From Eremophila alpestris peregrina (Eukaryota; Chordata; Aves; Passeriformes; Alaudidae): a stretch of DNA of 64,000 bases. The position numbers were made by a program, and so were the translations under genes. Positions 48,990 to 61,966 of this stretch are shown piece by piece. The stretch covers positions 1,475,784 to 1,539,783 of the forward strand of contig WMCF01000006.1 of NCBI GenBank assembly GCA_009792885.1, in the 5' to 3' direction. How positions within the stretch are numbered: position 1 is the first letter of the stretch; each line of letters opens with the position of its first letter. The notes below the pieces were generated by a model. That model was not told the DNA's origin, made no database searches, and saw nothing but the letters and a program-made list of their open reading frames with translations.

Positions 48990-50187
48990 TATTTGGCTTT
49001 AAAGGTAATTGAGATCAGTGGCTCTTTACAGCACTCACTGCCTACTGTCACTTCTTTGCAAACACTGAGAGCTATTGAAGGCTCTGTTGCCTTTATGTGT
49101 ATTTTCCATCCATGCCATTTCTGACAATACTCATTCACAAACTAAAATTTTCTCTTGATCACACATGACAGGCCATGATGGGCTCAGATGACACTGAGCA
49201 TTGCATTTCCTCTGTCACAGAGCTGTGCCAGGCAGGAAGAAAGCAATTTTCTTGACACATGAAAGCATTTTTTGCAGATTCTTAAGATATCCGTACACTG
49301 TAAGAAAGGAAGCGTCAAGGTTCAAAGACTTATTTGGCTTTTATCAGTATAAGCTGAAGTGAAGCATCAAATGCATGAAGATTAGGGCAGTTTTCTGTGC
49401 TTGTAAAAGTAAGAGCTGCCCACAGGCTCACCACATATGGAAAGTCCACTGTCAGTCAAAGGCACCAGGCGAGATAATGAACCATGCAAAAAATCCATCT
49501 GGACAAAAATTAGGACATAACTTGCCCCTTTACCCTGAGAAATGTGCTAAAGGGGCACAGGTGTGTCACTCAGAAACATTGTGGTTTTTAGACGCTGGTC
49601 AGAGGACAAGCAAGAAGATTTGGTCATGCTGGTTTTCCAGTGTAGGAAATACAGGAGAAGATAGTTGGGAAAAATAATCAGCTTGTATTCATAACAAAAA
49701 ATTTCACTTGCAAGGCAATGCCAATGGTTTGCCAACAGTATACAGAACAGAAAATGTAAAAATTATTGCCTCAGGAATGCTGCTACTTAGAGTCCCCAGT
49801 TTTGTTTTTTAATAAGCTCATTTTTTAAGAAGACATATAATAATTCATAACAGTTCAGGGTCCTCAAGCTACAGAAAGATATGATGTCCCTTTTAGAAGA
49901 TAAATGACTGATCAGATTCTGATCTAATAAGTTACCAAATTATATATTTATTTAGCGCATTTACTGTTCCTATTGTAGCTTTGAACAAAGATAAAATCAG
50001 CCAGGAACAATTCCAGCATATTAACTCACAAATTAAGGCCAAAGACACAATCAGTGAGCTCTCAAAACAAGGTTCTCCTTTTTCTTAATATCCCACATTA
50101 TTTCAAGACAGATAAAGTATTCTCAGATAGGGTTGTTTTGGCTTTTTTGTTTGTTTGTTTTTTTTTGTTTTTTTTTTTTTTTTTTTN

Positions 50188-50232
<45 letters not shown>

Positions 50233-53200
50233 ACAACAGTTCAAAAATTGTAAAGATATTTTATAGTTCAGGAAAATAGGGATTTTCTGCCATGTATTCT
50301 GGTATAAGGCTGCATTGGAAATACTTGAATCATTTGTAGGCAAATTACTTTTAGCTGAAAAGAAATAGTTCTAAAACTCGTCTTCTTAAATTAAATGAAT
50401 GAAAAAAATATGAAGTTTGAATAGTTTTAGTTCAGTCTAAAATACCATAAAGCCATGGTCTTTTTCAGCATGTTTTGTCCAATGCTAATTACAACTAATC
50501 TGTTCTCTGCTGGGTAGTTGTAAGTTCTTTCTTGAACTTTGTGTAGAAACTAGTCAAATTCTGAAAATATAAACTCAAGACTAAGTTTTCTTGTGGTGAT
50601 ACTTTCTCCCAAACTCAGTTTATTCAATTGTCACAATATCAAGCCTCACATTATCTTTCTTTCCTCAAAACGATTGTTAATAATTCTGTTACTTATTTTA
50701 AAATAATTATCATAAGTACATCAAAGTATTATGACAACAAAGTCTGATTCACTGCTTATTCAACTTTGATCAGGACTAGGACTAATGATCTTGCTGGTTC
50801 CCTTCTAACCTGACTGATGATCTGATAATATGACTAATTAACCCTTCAAGCCTCTGCAGAATAAATTAGAAACATTACTCCCATCCCACTAGTCAAGATG
50901 AAGAATACAAAGAATTAAGTGGCTTAGAGTGATGGCAGTCCTTGCCAAAGTCCTGTTTCAGTCCCTGGAGTTTATCTCTGTGTATTCAGAGAGACAATGA
51001 CACACACTGACAGTTTAGGAATGTTTTATAGAAAGCTCAAAGAAAATAAGGCTTTCAGATTATTATCCAGAAGTCTTTGTCTCCATTGAACAGAACTTTG
51101 TATTTAACAAGAAGCAATGTTAAAAGGCTCTTCCAAGGTTAAATAAAAAACCAAACAAAAGCCCTCAACCTGAAAATATTGAGACATAGAAACAGTTATT
51201 TGATACCATTCATTTGACAGAAGTCTATTCTCCAAGTTAGGCTTAATTTCTGTGACAGAGACCCTGGAAGTAGTAGAAAGGTACACATCTGCTCTCCTGC
51301 CTTATGAGATTGTCAAGCAATCTCAGTGATTCTTGCCATGCAAAGCTTCTTTCTTTCTGGCATAGAACATTTAATCAATATCTAATCTAGTGTATACATG
51401 TTTTATTAAATTTTTTTTTGTTTCAGTTTAAGAGCTGTTATAATCAGTGTAAAATAAACCATAAAGACAAGCAAAGGAGCATGGAATTGCCTGAAAGACG
51501 TAGTTATTCTGTATCCTCAGTGTATTGCTCATTGAATTACACGGGAAAAAAAAAGAACTTGGTGGTATTTGCTAAAAACAGTACATGCATCTCCTCTATT
51601 ATAGTGGCAAGAAATAAAAGCTCATTATCAGATGCATAGCATAAAATATGTATATAGATAATAACTAATGTAATTTGCACATTTTAATACATATATTTAA
51701 TATAACCATGTTATAATTTATAAATATATACAGTACAGTGTATGCTTACTGTATATATATTTAATATGTTCCCCATGAGAAATAACACTGCATTTTCCCC
51801 AGAGCATACAGAAAATATTTTTAATGATTAATTACATTTATTGTGGGTATTTAAAGCCGTAGCATAGGTGGATGAGGGTTACTTATCTCCCAAAGTTTTT
51901 AATGTAAATTATTCTTTTTCTACCTATATTCCAGTAGAGGCTTTTCTCTGTAGCTAAAAATTAGTCCCCTTAGAAGACAGTTTTGTGGCACTTTTAATTA
52001 GTTCTATATTTTTTGGTCATTCTGCTGAATGTGGTTGACAGAAGTATCCCCAGTAATTGTTGAGGTCAGGGATCTTAGAGAGACCTTATCCTCATTACTC
52101 CAAATGGGGATCACATCACTGGTTTTCTACACTAAAGATCAGAACTGTGCAGCTCAACATTTCAGAAATTCTTCTATCCTATTCCAATTAGAAAATTGAG
52201 GAAATTAAACACATTGAGCCTGAAACTGGCAGGACATGGGAAGAAATGTGGATAATTGGAAGGGGGTATCAGTACAATACAATTATTCTCCTTTTAAAAA
52301 ACACCAATTAAAATAAAATATATTAAAAGCTGAAAGATTTATTTTTCTTTAATGCCCAGCAACCTATGATTCTTTGGTGAGGGAGTTGGCTCAGGGCCTA
52401 GAAGTAGTCTGAATCCTTAAATAAACATACCCATTCCAGTCTACAGATATTGAATCCCCACTTAACTAGGATGATGGTTGTGCAAATTGTAGCACAATTT
52501 TATCTTGTGGTTATACTCTGTCTTTTGAGCCAATGGAAGGAAGGAAATATAAATGAAAAGAATTTAAACTACAACAATATAATCAATTAATTCCCTACTA
52601 AAGCAAGCCACCATATCTAAAGGAGAACTTGAATATGATTGAAGGCAGTGTAATATTAGATGGATTGGAGTCAAGAAATTTATATCAGTGCCAAATCAAT
52701 TACAGGTGGCAGGTGTTTGGAATTAATTAAAATAAATTGCTATAAATCAGGCATTAGCTATCTGTCATGAGTGAAGAAAAGCAGAAAAGAAGTAAAAACA
52801 AATACATTTCATTTACAGAAATGTTTAAAAATATCATAAAATAAATGTTAGAAAGGATTGTTTATATTTATTGGTCAACAGAGTTTTTAATCTAAAATCA
52901 AAATTCTATGAAGGCCTCTTCTCAAAGTAAAGTGTGCTTCATTTTTAGAAAGGGATTTATACTAAATGACTTTGTTGACTCTGATGTTTATATTTTCTGT
53001 CTTTAAGACTGGCGATAATACAGCTTGCATTCATGAAAATAAACTGAGTTTGGTATTGCATGACAGAAGCTTCAGTGCAGGTAAATAAATACTGACTTAT
53101 CCTTGCAAGTAGCTAGAAAAAGAAATTCTAGGAACAAATATTTAAGGATCCTTAATGTTAGAAACTCTTCATATAAAACTAATGTTATAAAAATATGTAT

Positions 53201-56200
53201 AAACATTTTTCAATGTTATTTTTTCTTGTCATTAAAAGAAATAATAATATGCGAAGCCATATCAAATAATTCAAGGGTCAGAAAAATCAGTGTCTGATAA
53301 AAATCCCTACAAAACCATAGAAATCAGATAATGAAAGCAATAAGGCGTGTTTTCCTAAATGTTAGAGAAAGGATTGGGCAAAATCACCTTCTACATCCAC
53401 AAAGTTCCAAGGACAATGATGTTTCAGTCTACATGACAGAACTCCCAGCAATGTTGTTTTTACTGTAATGGGAGACTTCCCCAACAAAAAAATGGTGAAA
53501 TATATCAATTTCCAAAAGAATGTGATGAAGCGGAGAGGAGGGAAATTTGTGGTGTTGCAGGAGGAGAGGAAGAGAGAAAATGAGTTCTGCAACATGCACA
53601 GCACTCACAAAAGCATCTCAAAGCAGTGCAGAAACTTGATGTGTTCCTGAATTGCATGTAGGAACACCAGTCTGCAGACTCCCTCTGGTTTTTGCTGTAT
53701 GATACATTAGACATGCAGTGTCATGACAGAAGTGTCAAATTTAATTACCTATGTTCTCTTGAACAGGAAAAGGGCTGGAAATAAAGCCTTGTAAAACATC
53801 TACTGAAAGCAGTTACTCAGGAAGCTATTAGCAATGAACTTCTTTAGTTGCCTGTACTACAAGTCAAGGCCCAGCTTGTCAAGCAACTTAAGGGAAACCA
53901 CATACACTTGTAAAACAAGGGGATGGCAGCTGAAAATGGGAGAAATCTGTAAATGAGATGAGGAAGGGAAGAATAACAAGTCAACAATAACAAGTTTCAT
54001 TTGCTTCTAGGTTTCTGGTTTGAAAGAGGAAACATTCTATGACTCAGTCCTGGGTACTGCACAGTCCAGGTTACAGCCTCATTTTTCTGCTAGTTTGTTT
54101 CACACAGTTCCCACTCGCACCCAATCTGTTTCTCAGGGCAGAATTCGGCCTCAGATCTTGTCCACAAAACCAAAGTTTCTCGTATATCACCATTAATTTG
54201 GTAAACGGTTCCCATGACCCTGGACCTGTTTATAAATCACAAGCTATGAAGATATTCCATGGTGATCAAATCAGTCAGTGGAAATTTCATTAAATGCAGC
54301 ATTTCAAGTTGCTATTTATAAACAGGGGAATTTTTTTTCCTGCACTACAAAATTAGATTATAGCTTACAATGATTTAATTACTTTTTCTGAATTGTACAT
54401 TTAACTAAGAAATGTATCTATGTCTTCTTACTTAAAAATGGGCATATCAAATCCTGTCCTTTTCTATGAACAGTGTTTATCATTTAAAGAGGATCTGATG
54501 AGACCTTTGGCATATATCAGAGAATATATTTCTTTTGTTTTTATGTGTCAGTCTCACTAATACTAATATATGCAGTATTTGTGTCTCCTGACTAGCAATG
54601 TGTCCTGGGACAAACTCAGAATGCCAACTTTTCTACACAGAAAGCATAAACTTTTCATCTTGGCTTCTGGATTTTAAATAATAAATTGCTTTTCTTCCAC
54701 AAAGAAAGAAACCTGCTTACATAAACATAATTCCTTGTACCAACCTGCAATCCTCACGTGGGAGCTGCACATGCTGGAGCAGTGCCTAGCACAATGGATT
54801 CAAAGACAATGTTGATAACAAGCTTATTATTGGCACATTTTTGAAAGCTGAATTATTATATCTAAACATAATTTCTTGGGAAGGAACAAATGCAATTTTA
54901 TTTGTTCCTTTTCATTCAATTTTCTACCTCTGTTTGAATTACAAAATTGTTGATCCTAATTCAGTTGCTAGAAGATGAAGTGAAAGGACTGTAAATAATT
55001 CAAGGAGGTTATGTTCAATACTTTTTGGTTAAAAACTAATGAAGTCATGTAATGACAAGCAAGGTGGCTATTTAACATTTGGGGTCCTCTGATTTTACCT
55101 GAATTCAATTTTCACCTTATTTGTTTTTTATCTCATAACTATGAATAATTGACATTCATTTAAAGATAAGATTATTTTCTCTATATAGACCTGGTATAGA
55201 AATCCTCTGTGAGAGTTCTAAATGCTAAAAATAATCAGTTTACATAATATTCAGTGAGATATTAAAGGTTCTTCATCATGTTTTGGGCTCAGCCTATGGA
55301 TGTTTTAATGGGAAATTGATATATCTTACAAAATGAGAAAGGTGCCACCTTGCAGTGCTTTAGCTGTTTGATGTTTTATCCATTTCTGGTGCAGTTCTCT
55401 GCTCACGGCCAGTTTACTGCTAAGAGTGTGACAAGAGCAGCAGCTGGTAATTTGTCAAGACTCCTCGAGACTTCATTTAGTTGCTTCAGTAATTTTAATG
55501 CCTATCCAGAGTCCCTTGAGTAGAATCCCTCCTATTGATCAAAATTCTCCACTTGCTAAGTGCAAAATCTAAGTTAACAGTACATGGATAATAGAGCTGC
55601 AGAGAAATCTACTGCACAGATCCACAGAAGAACCTGGGGCATCGATGCTCATTTTTTCAATCTGCTAGGAGAATGAAAGCAGCTGCAGAGAAATTTCTAA
55701 GCTTCCAGAATGTGCATTAAAAGCATGGCAAATGTTTCTTTTTTTTCTAGCAAGGTTTCAACATCATACTAAAGATCATTAAGCCACACTCCACAGTCTG
55801 AAGTTCCTGTCTTCAATATTTAAGGAAAAAGGAAAATGCTTTTGAAGTCCGGAATGAAGAGTTTTGGAGCTGAGCACATTTTCCTGCACTTTGTGTTCAC
55901 TCAAGAACCCTTTCTTTTGTTGGTAAAGCTATTCTTGATCAATCTCTACAGTCTGTTACCTTTTGCTCATTTTTTGCTTGAAGTTACATTGTGGAAATAT
56001 CAGTGTAAACCTTGATGTTTGTGATATTAAGAGTGAAATGCTTCAGTTGTTTCTATAATTAAATTGTTAATTTTATAGTAAAACAAAGGCTCAGCTAGTT
56101 CAATATGACAGTTATTTTGTCATTTCCTTTTTTTACATGCTTTTAAGGCACAATTAATTATACAGTTATGATACTTTCCTCTACATTATGAAGGTATTTG

Positions 56201-59200
56201 TCTGACTTTCTTCTGGCTTCCTCATACAAGTTAAGCAGAATTTTAACATAATTGTCTGTGTTCTGAGTTCCCTTCCTTTCAAATCCTTCTCAAGCCCTTC
56301 TCTTAACCAAGCACTTCCCTAAAGGGGCAGTGTCTGCCTGCAGCCCCCTCACTGGAACCTTTGTTTCTCACAACATAGTTCAAGTTGATACTTTAGGAAC
56401 TCCTGAGAAACCCAAAATAGAGAGAAATTTAACTGCAAATGCTATGTTCTGACAATACTTAGGTTCTGCAAATATTAGACATGATATTTAAAATTAATCA
56501 ACTCCTTGGAGCTGATTTCTTTCAGTTTGATCAATTAAGGAACTCTGTAAGTCTGAAAGGATTGTGAGGAGTCTCAGATTCGGGTTTTGGAAGATAACTT
56601 TGAAATATTAGTACACAAGAATATGCCTCGTAAAATCACGTCACAGTTGGAGACTATGGCATGGATTGAATAATAAATACTAAACACGGTTAATGGAGAT
56701 ATTCCTGAATATGATAGAAAATTGACTCTTTTTTCCAACATTGTTCCTGGATATTGGACTTGAGGAAAAAGGTAGAAGCTCTGTGACTTGATTACAGATG
56801 AAACCTTGAGAAGCTACTCACTGAACAAAGGACTAGAATGTACAGTAAAATTATTTTTATTAATTTAAAGATACAAAAGTTTTAAGGAATTTGTTTCTTG
56901 GATATTTCCTGGAATTTCTTAAGTAAAGGGAAAAATTATTTCTGGAAAAGTTTTCCAGAGCTAAACTAGGTAAATAAACAGCTTGAAAACTATTAAAGAA
57001 ATTGGAAAATGGGCTGTGATGTAGGCAGGGTAAGGCACCTTACACAGAAAGGTAAACTACACTTTGTTACACACTGAAAAACAAGGGTGCATTACATAGG
57101 GACTTAAAGCAGGAAGAAAGAACAACTTATCATTTGAAAGGAAACAAGATGAAGTCTCTAAACTACTGTGTACTCTAAACAGTACTTTCTCACTTAATGT
57201 TCTTAATGTAATGATGAAAAGAATAAATAAAAGTATAAAAAAGCATGTTATGGTGAATAACCACCTGGAGATAATATCCAAAGTTATTCTTTGGTTTTGC
57301 TCAGTTGATCTCATACCAGTGAGAGATATTTACCCTTTGTACTACTAAGGAACCTGTCTTGTTTCTCTGAGGAGAAACAAGTTGTCCATGGAAAGAAATG
57401 CACCTGAAGACTGATCATCTGAAAATGAATTCAAGTGATGTGTCAAGGTAAATCGAAACATCGTTTTTGTTTATTTACATAACTAATGAGCTGAAAACAG
57501 TAATAGGACTTCTTCTCTGCAGTAAGCTGGAGAGAAGTGACTAGCAAGGTAGAGCTACCTATTGCTAGGCCATTTGTGCAATCAATTTTCAGGCCAAATG
57601 GATGAAGGGCAAGAAATAAGGTGCCACAAGTTTAATAGTTATTAATACAGGCAATATGCTTTTAATCTGTTCACAAACCTCTGTGAATGGCAGTAAAGAA
57701 AATACCATATAAAAGTCATAAAAACAATTCCCATGTGTGAGTTTAACTCCAGTAATTCGATAGAAGTCTGTTTTAAATTTATATTTAATGTTTTATTTCC
57801 TAAAATGATATCTCATTAATGGAAAAAAATTACCTATTTAAAAATACCCCAAAAAACAAAACGACAAAATAAAAGCACATGCATATAGAAATGAATGCAC
57901 ACATAAGGAAAAAAATAGTAGACAGGGGTTAAATTAAAATTTGTTAACTGCAGAATTAAAAGTTAAAAAAAATTGAGGATATGATCTACAAATGACTGGT
58001 GCTCCTGGTTTTATTATCCAACTAGTATATAGTCAGTTTTATTATACATTCCCTACACTCTGGGGTCCTGTTGGAAGTGTCTGAATTAGTTCGTTTCAAT
58101 ATTATGTTTTTACAGGGACAATTTTTTCATTAATGTTAGGGCAAATTATATTCAGCTGAACAGGAAGTCCCTTGCTAAGGAATAAATGAATTTTAATAAA
58201 TAAGAATCCATTTACTGCTGTGGTAGCAAGTATTTCCCTTTATAGGACTTTGTATTAGACACAGGGGATTCTCTTCAGTATGAAGAGAATTATACTCTGG
58301 ATTATACTTTCTAGTATATGCTTTTATCTCAGTGCCACATGAAAGTGCAGTTGAGCCATAATGCAGAAGTCAAGCATCAAGCAGGAATAATGTCTTAAAG
58401 GAGAAAGCACATGCACTTAAATTCAATAGTCTGAATTGGATGAGTCTTTTAAGCTGACATTAGAGTTTAGAAACTGCTGTGTATTAATGGAATATCAAAG
58501 ACGATGTAAGATTTCCCTGAGTGAGTAATCGTGGACAACAAAGGACTATTGTGTGTGCCTTGATCCTGAAAAGGGGCACAGAATGAAAATGCCAAACAAA
58601 GCACAACAACACAACTACAATACACTGAGCCTCACATGCGGAAGTGAGGAAGTATTCAAAAACTGGTTCAAGATAAGTTCACTACTAAGAGGAATCTGGT
58701 GATAAAAACTTAAGTTGATGTATCTTTCTGAATGCTGAAATTAGCTCCTGAAGTACCAGGAATTTCAGGTCTCCAGGAATACTGCTTTTCATCTGAAAGA
58801 TATTCGGTACAGAGATAAAGTACATGGTACAGTTTATTCCTAACTGGCATTAAATACATAACAGTGAAAAACAGCACCTCTTGTCATATAACTCAGCCAA
58901 TGTTATTATAGGGGGTCTTTCACTTTCCTTTCTTTTTTACCTAGAAAAAAATGTAATAAGTATTAGAATTTCCATTACAAGGTTGTCAGAGCAAAATTAG
59001 TGCATATTGTGCTCCGAGACAAGAATTTTTCAGAGCTCAGCAATGCATGAAAATCAGAATAAGGAGAATAGGGGGAAATCCTAAAACAAGGAGATAGGTT
59101 GTCAAAGTTTAGTCTGGAGCTATAGAGATGTCAGTCATGAAGTATGAACTGTTTAGCATAATTTGTCCTGAATCCATTTAAGGTCTACAGTAAATTAAAG

Positions 59201-59599
59201 GTGCATCAACACTGATACTTTTTAAGCTTCATTTAATGCAAAATTTGGTTACAATATAGGCAATTTCACTTTCTGAGTTGAAGTGGATCCATATCTAAGC
59301 TGGAAGTGAGTCACTGAGTATTATGCCATTTATGAAGATAGAAATCCAAGCTGCTATATGTCACTGATGCTGCATGACAGGATTCTCATGTCCTAGAATC
59401 ATGTTTGGCTCTTCCATCAGCCAGCTGGAGAGCAACCACTACCTTGCACAAACCTGCCTGATGTAGATTCAAGCTTCAGGGGAACCATTTACCCTTCTAC
59501 TAACCTTCCCTATCACTCACAGTAAAATGAATTCTTTCTTTTCTCCTCTGATTAAATAACTGCAAAATCTTTGTTTAGCTTGGATTTTAAATATGGGGT
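48990..59599. other. CNTN5 upstream intron, no gene seen
   Basis: AT-rich intron with a long poly-T tract near 50.2 kb and a very AT-rich stretch (TATATA/TTTAAT) at about 51,640-51,770. Frames at 49,375-49,677 and 53,468-53,650 were considered and not called. No CNTN5 exon or named repeat was recognised. Confidence 0.5.
50138..50229. repeat. Long poly-T tract with one N
   Basis: About 90 bp of T, with a few G at the start and an N at 50,187. It could be the A-tail of a minus-strand retroposed sequence, but no insert body is recognised beside it. Its length in the assembly is unreliable. Confidence 0.9.
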
Positions 59600-59699
59600 A
59601 ATCAGAAAAGTTGATTTTTTTTTAACTTTTGTTTATAAATGTGAGGTGGACACAAAATGAAGTGACCAGGAAAGTTCTGAGAAAAAAGTAAGTTGAAAA

Positions 59700-60081
59700 A
59701 ATATTCCCATCCCAGATGAGAAAATACAAATGTGCAATCAAAAAATAATCTATAGAGCAAACACACTTCCCAATGCACAGCAAATGGGAACTAGCTGTTT
59801 CTGCTACAGTTCCCATCTTCTTTTGAGAGCTTTTTCTGGCCTTTACTGGTGGTTTACTGGTGGTGAGGGCTGTCTTTTGGACTTTTGCTCCCTTCAGCAA
59901 AGAGGAGGCTTCTCTAGTTGTTTTCTGCTTAAGGACAGCTGTATTTTTTGTCTTCAGCTGGCTGCTGCCAAGAACTGACCTCTTTGGTGCTTGAGAGGCA
60001 CCCCTGAACCTGTCAGGCTGGAGAGCCGCTGCCACAGACCCCGGAGTTGTTAGGGCAGCAGTGAATGGGGACTGTGGGACA
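59700..60081 (-). pseudogene. Unidentified basic Ser/Lys-rich coding relic
   Basis: On the minus strand a good acceptor (CCTCTCTGATGTCCCACAG, ending at 60,070) is followed by an open frame. It encodes SPFTAALTTPGSVAAALQPD, then RFRGASQAPKRSVLGSSQLK and further Lys/Ser/Thr-rich sequence such as KPPVKARKSSQKK. After about 59,790 the frame turns AT-rich and hydrophobic, as if it has run into non-coding sequence. Composition (basic, low complexity, no TM segment) suggests a disordered nuclear or cytoskeletal protein, but I cannot name it. Directly upstream another frame continues similar-looking sequence out of phase, so this may be a frameshifted relic. A live exon or chance are alternatives. 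Confidence 0.25.
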
Positions 60082-60564
60082 TCAGAGAGGATGGAAAGGT
60101 GATTGACAGGCTGTTCTCAGAGAGCCTGAAGAGACAAAAGCCCAGGCTATGTGAAACAAAAAGAGGGTCAGCTACAAACTGCGCTCGAAGGAACAGTAGA
60201 TGGAAACTCTCAAGATGGGGAAGACTCAAAATGCATGATTTCAGACAAGGAAGTCTTCTTAAATCTTGGCCTGTAGGTCATTTACTCCTGTAGATCTGTA
60301 ACTTGAGGACAGGCAGAGTGCTCTGGGAGCAGCTGAAGAGGGGGAATACTCATCAGAGAAGGCATCAAGGCCAGCTGATCCTGGGCCAAGCATTTGTGTA
60401 ACAGGGCCTACTTTGTGAGGGTGTGTGTAATGAGTAGGTTACACTCTATTTCAAAAGTCTGTACTCAGTGATATAAAATCCAGCTGGTGGCTGGTTACTA
60501 GCTGGCATTCCTTACAGTCCTGCAGAGGGGCTGCTGCTGTTTTCTGGCCCTGTAAATGTCGTGT

Positions 60565-61414
60565 ACAATGGCAAGGACTGAATGCAGTAGCTTCACAAAT
60601 GATACCACATGGAGAGGGTGATAGATATGCTATAGAGCATGATTGTTATTCAGATGGAATTCAGCAGTTAGAGAAACGGTCTGAGATAAACCTTGGTATT
60701 TTTATAAAGTTCTAAATCTGTGAAAAAGAGCTCTGTGCATGACTAGCTAAAAGCAGGTCTGCAGAGAAAGACCTAGGGCCTTGGCTGACACCAAGCTGAA
60801 CATGAGACAAGCAATGAGCCCTTGCAGCAAAAAGGTCAACACCTTTTGGCATTAATAAAAGGCATCTGGCAGGTTCAGAGTGGTGAATGTTTCCCTCTGT
60901 TTGGCACTTTTTCTCTTGGGATTGTATCTGACACACTGATTACACTGATATACAAGAGTCAGTCCAGAACAAATACACAAATATGTTCATGGAGTGAAAG
61001 TACATGACAAATGAGTAGAGGCTGGGGAAAATTTGAAGGTTTTTTTTTCTTCAGCCTGGAGAAAAGAAGGTTAAAGATAGATTTTTCTTTTTTTTTAATT
61101 TCTCCTGCTTATATCCATCTGTTGGAAAGCATGGGGAACACAGAGCTGGAATTGAAGATAGAAAAAAAAAAAAAAAGAGATAACAGATACAAATTAGAAT
61201 ATGTGCAACATATCAAAAAGCAAACATATTGTGAAAGTGTCCAAATACTGGAATAAGTAGATAAGACAGGTTGTAGAATCTCCATTCATGGAAATATTCA
61301 AGATTGGCCTGGACAAACACCTGAGAAATATGATGCAGTTTGTCCTGTTTTGGTTGGAGTGTTGGACTGGATGGCTTCTAGAAACTGATTCCAATCTCAA
61401 TTGTTCTTTAATAC
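60565..61414 (+). mobile_element. CR1 LINE, ORF2 end plus 3' UTR, heavily diverged
   Basis: It begins in the CR1 ORF2 region (AGTAGCTTCACAAATGATAC) and passes ACACCAAGCTGAACATGAGA-type sequence and CTTCAGCCTGGAGAAAAGAA. It ends GGTTGGAGTGTTGGACTGGA, then TGGCTTCTAGAAACTGATTC. This matches the usual CR1 order. Expanded T and A tracts interrupt it near 61,085-61,097 and 61,161-61,175. It has no intact ORF. Confidence 0.75.
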
Positions 61415-61779
61415 TCATGTTTTACAGGAGCAGTGCAATGTAAAAGAACAATTAAAAAAATTTAAAAAAAAAATCGATCTATTGAAAAAAAAAAGGTGTT
61501 TTTGTGGGTTTTTTTTGCTTGTTTGTTTTTTTCAATAATGTTTTTACTAACTAGCTCCAAAACATTTTGCTTTCAACTGATGACTACCAATGATTTGGAT
61601 TTTGGATTGTTACTTAAGGATATTAGGATCCACTCAGAGCAAAGATGTACCAGAGTCAGAGAAAGGAAGCTTTAAAAAAATTGCTGACAATAAAAGAGTA
61701 AAAAGTAAAAGTGTTTCAAAGTTGTGTAGCAATGTATCAGAAAAATAGCTGTCAGTGAGTCCAACAAATTTGTGGATAT
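61415..61779. other. Spacer with A/T homopolymer tracts
   Basis: Between the CR1 copy and the LTR remnant, 61,452-61,534 holds A-rich then T-rich runs (AAAAAAAAAAGGTG, GGTTTTTTTTGC) that could pair as an imperfect hairpin. Nothing else recognised. Confidence 0.5.
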
Positions 61780-61966
61780 TGTGCTGGTTTTGACTAGAGA
61801 TAACTTTCTTTATAATGGGTAGTATGGGGCTATGTTTTGGATTTGCTTTCCCTGTTAAACTGTCTTTACCTCAATCCATCTGATTCTTCTGATTCTCTCC
61901 CTGATCCTGTGGTGGGGGAATGAGTGAGTGGCTGTGTGGGGTTGCTGGCTGAGACTAAGCCACAAA
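61780..61966 (+). mobile_element. Internally deleted ERVL-type LTR remnant
   Basis: It begins TGTGCTGGTTTTGAC and runs through AGTATGGGGCTATGTTTTGG. It then jumps to the LTR 3' portion CTGTTAAACTGTCTTTACCT, followed by GAATGAGTGAGTGGCTGTGT and GGGGTTGCTGGCTGAGACTA, and ends AAGCCACA. I know this order of motifs from a common bird LTR several hundred bases long; here both ends are joined with the middle missing, leaving about 187 bp. No matching target-site duplication is evident. Confidence 0.7.

Noticed and set aside
49375..49677. 100-codon plus-strand frame rich in Cys, Lys and Trp
   Set aside because: No recognised family; no splice or promoter context; probably chance.
50054..50343. Phe-rich and Lys-rich open frames
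   Set aside because: Translated poly-T tract with an N.
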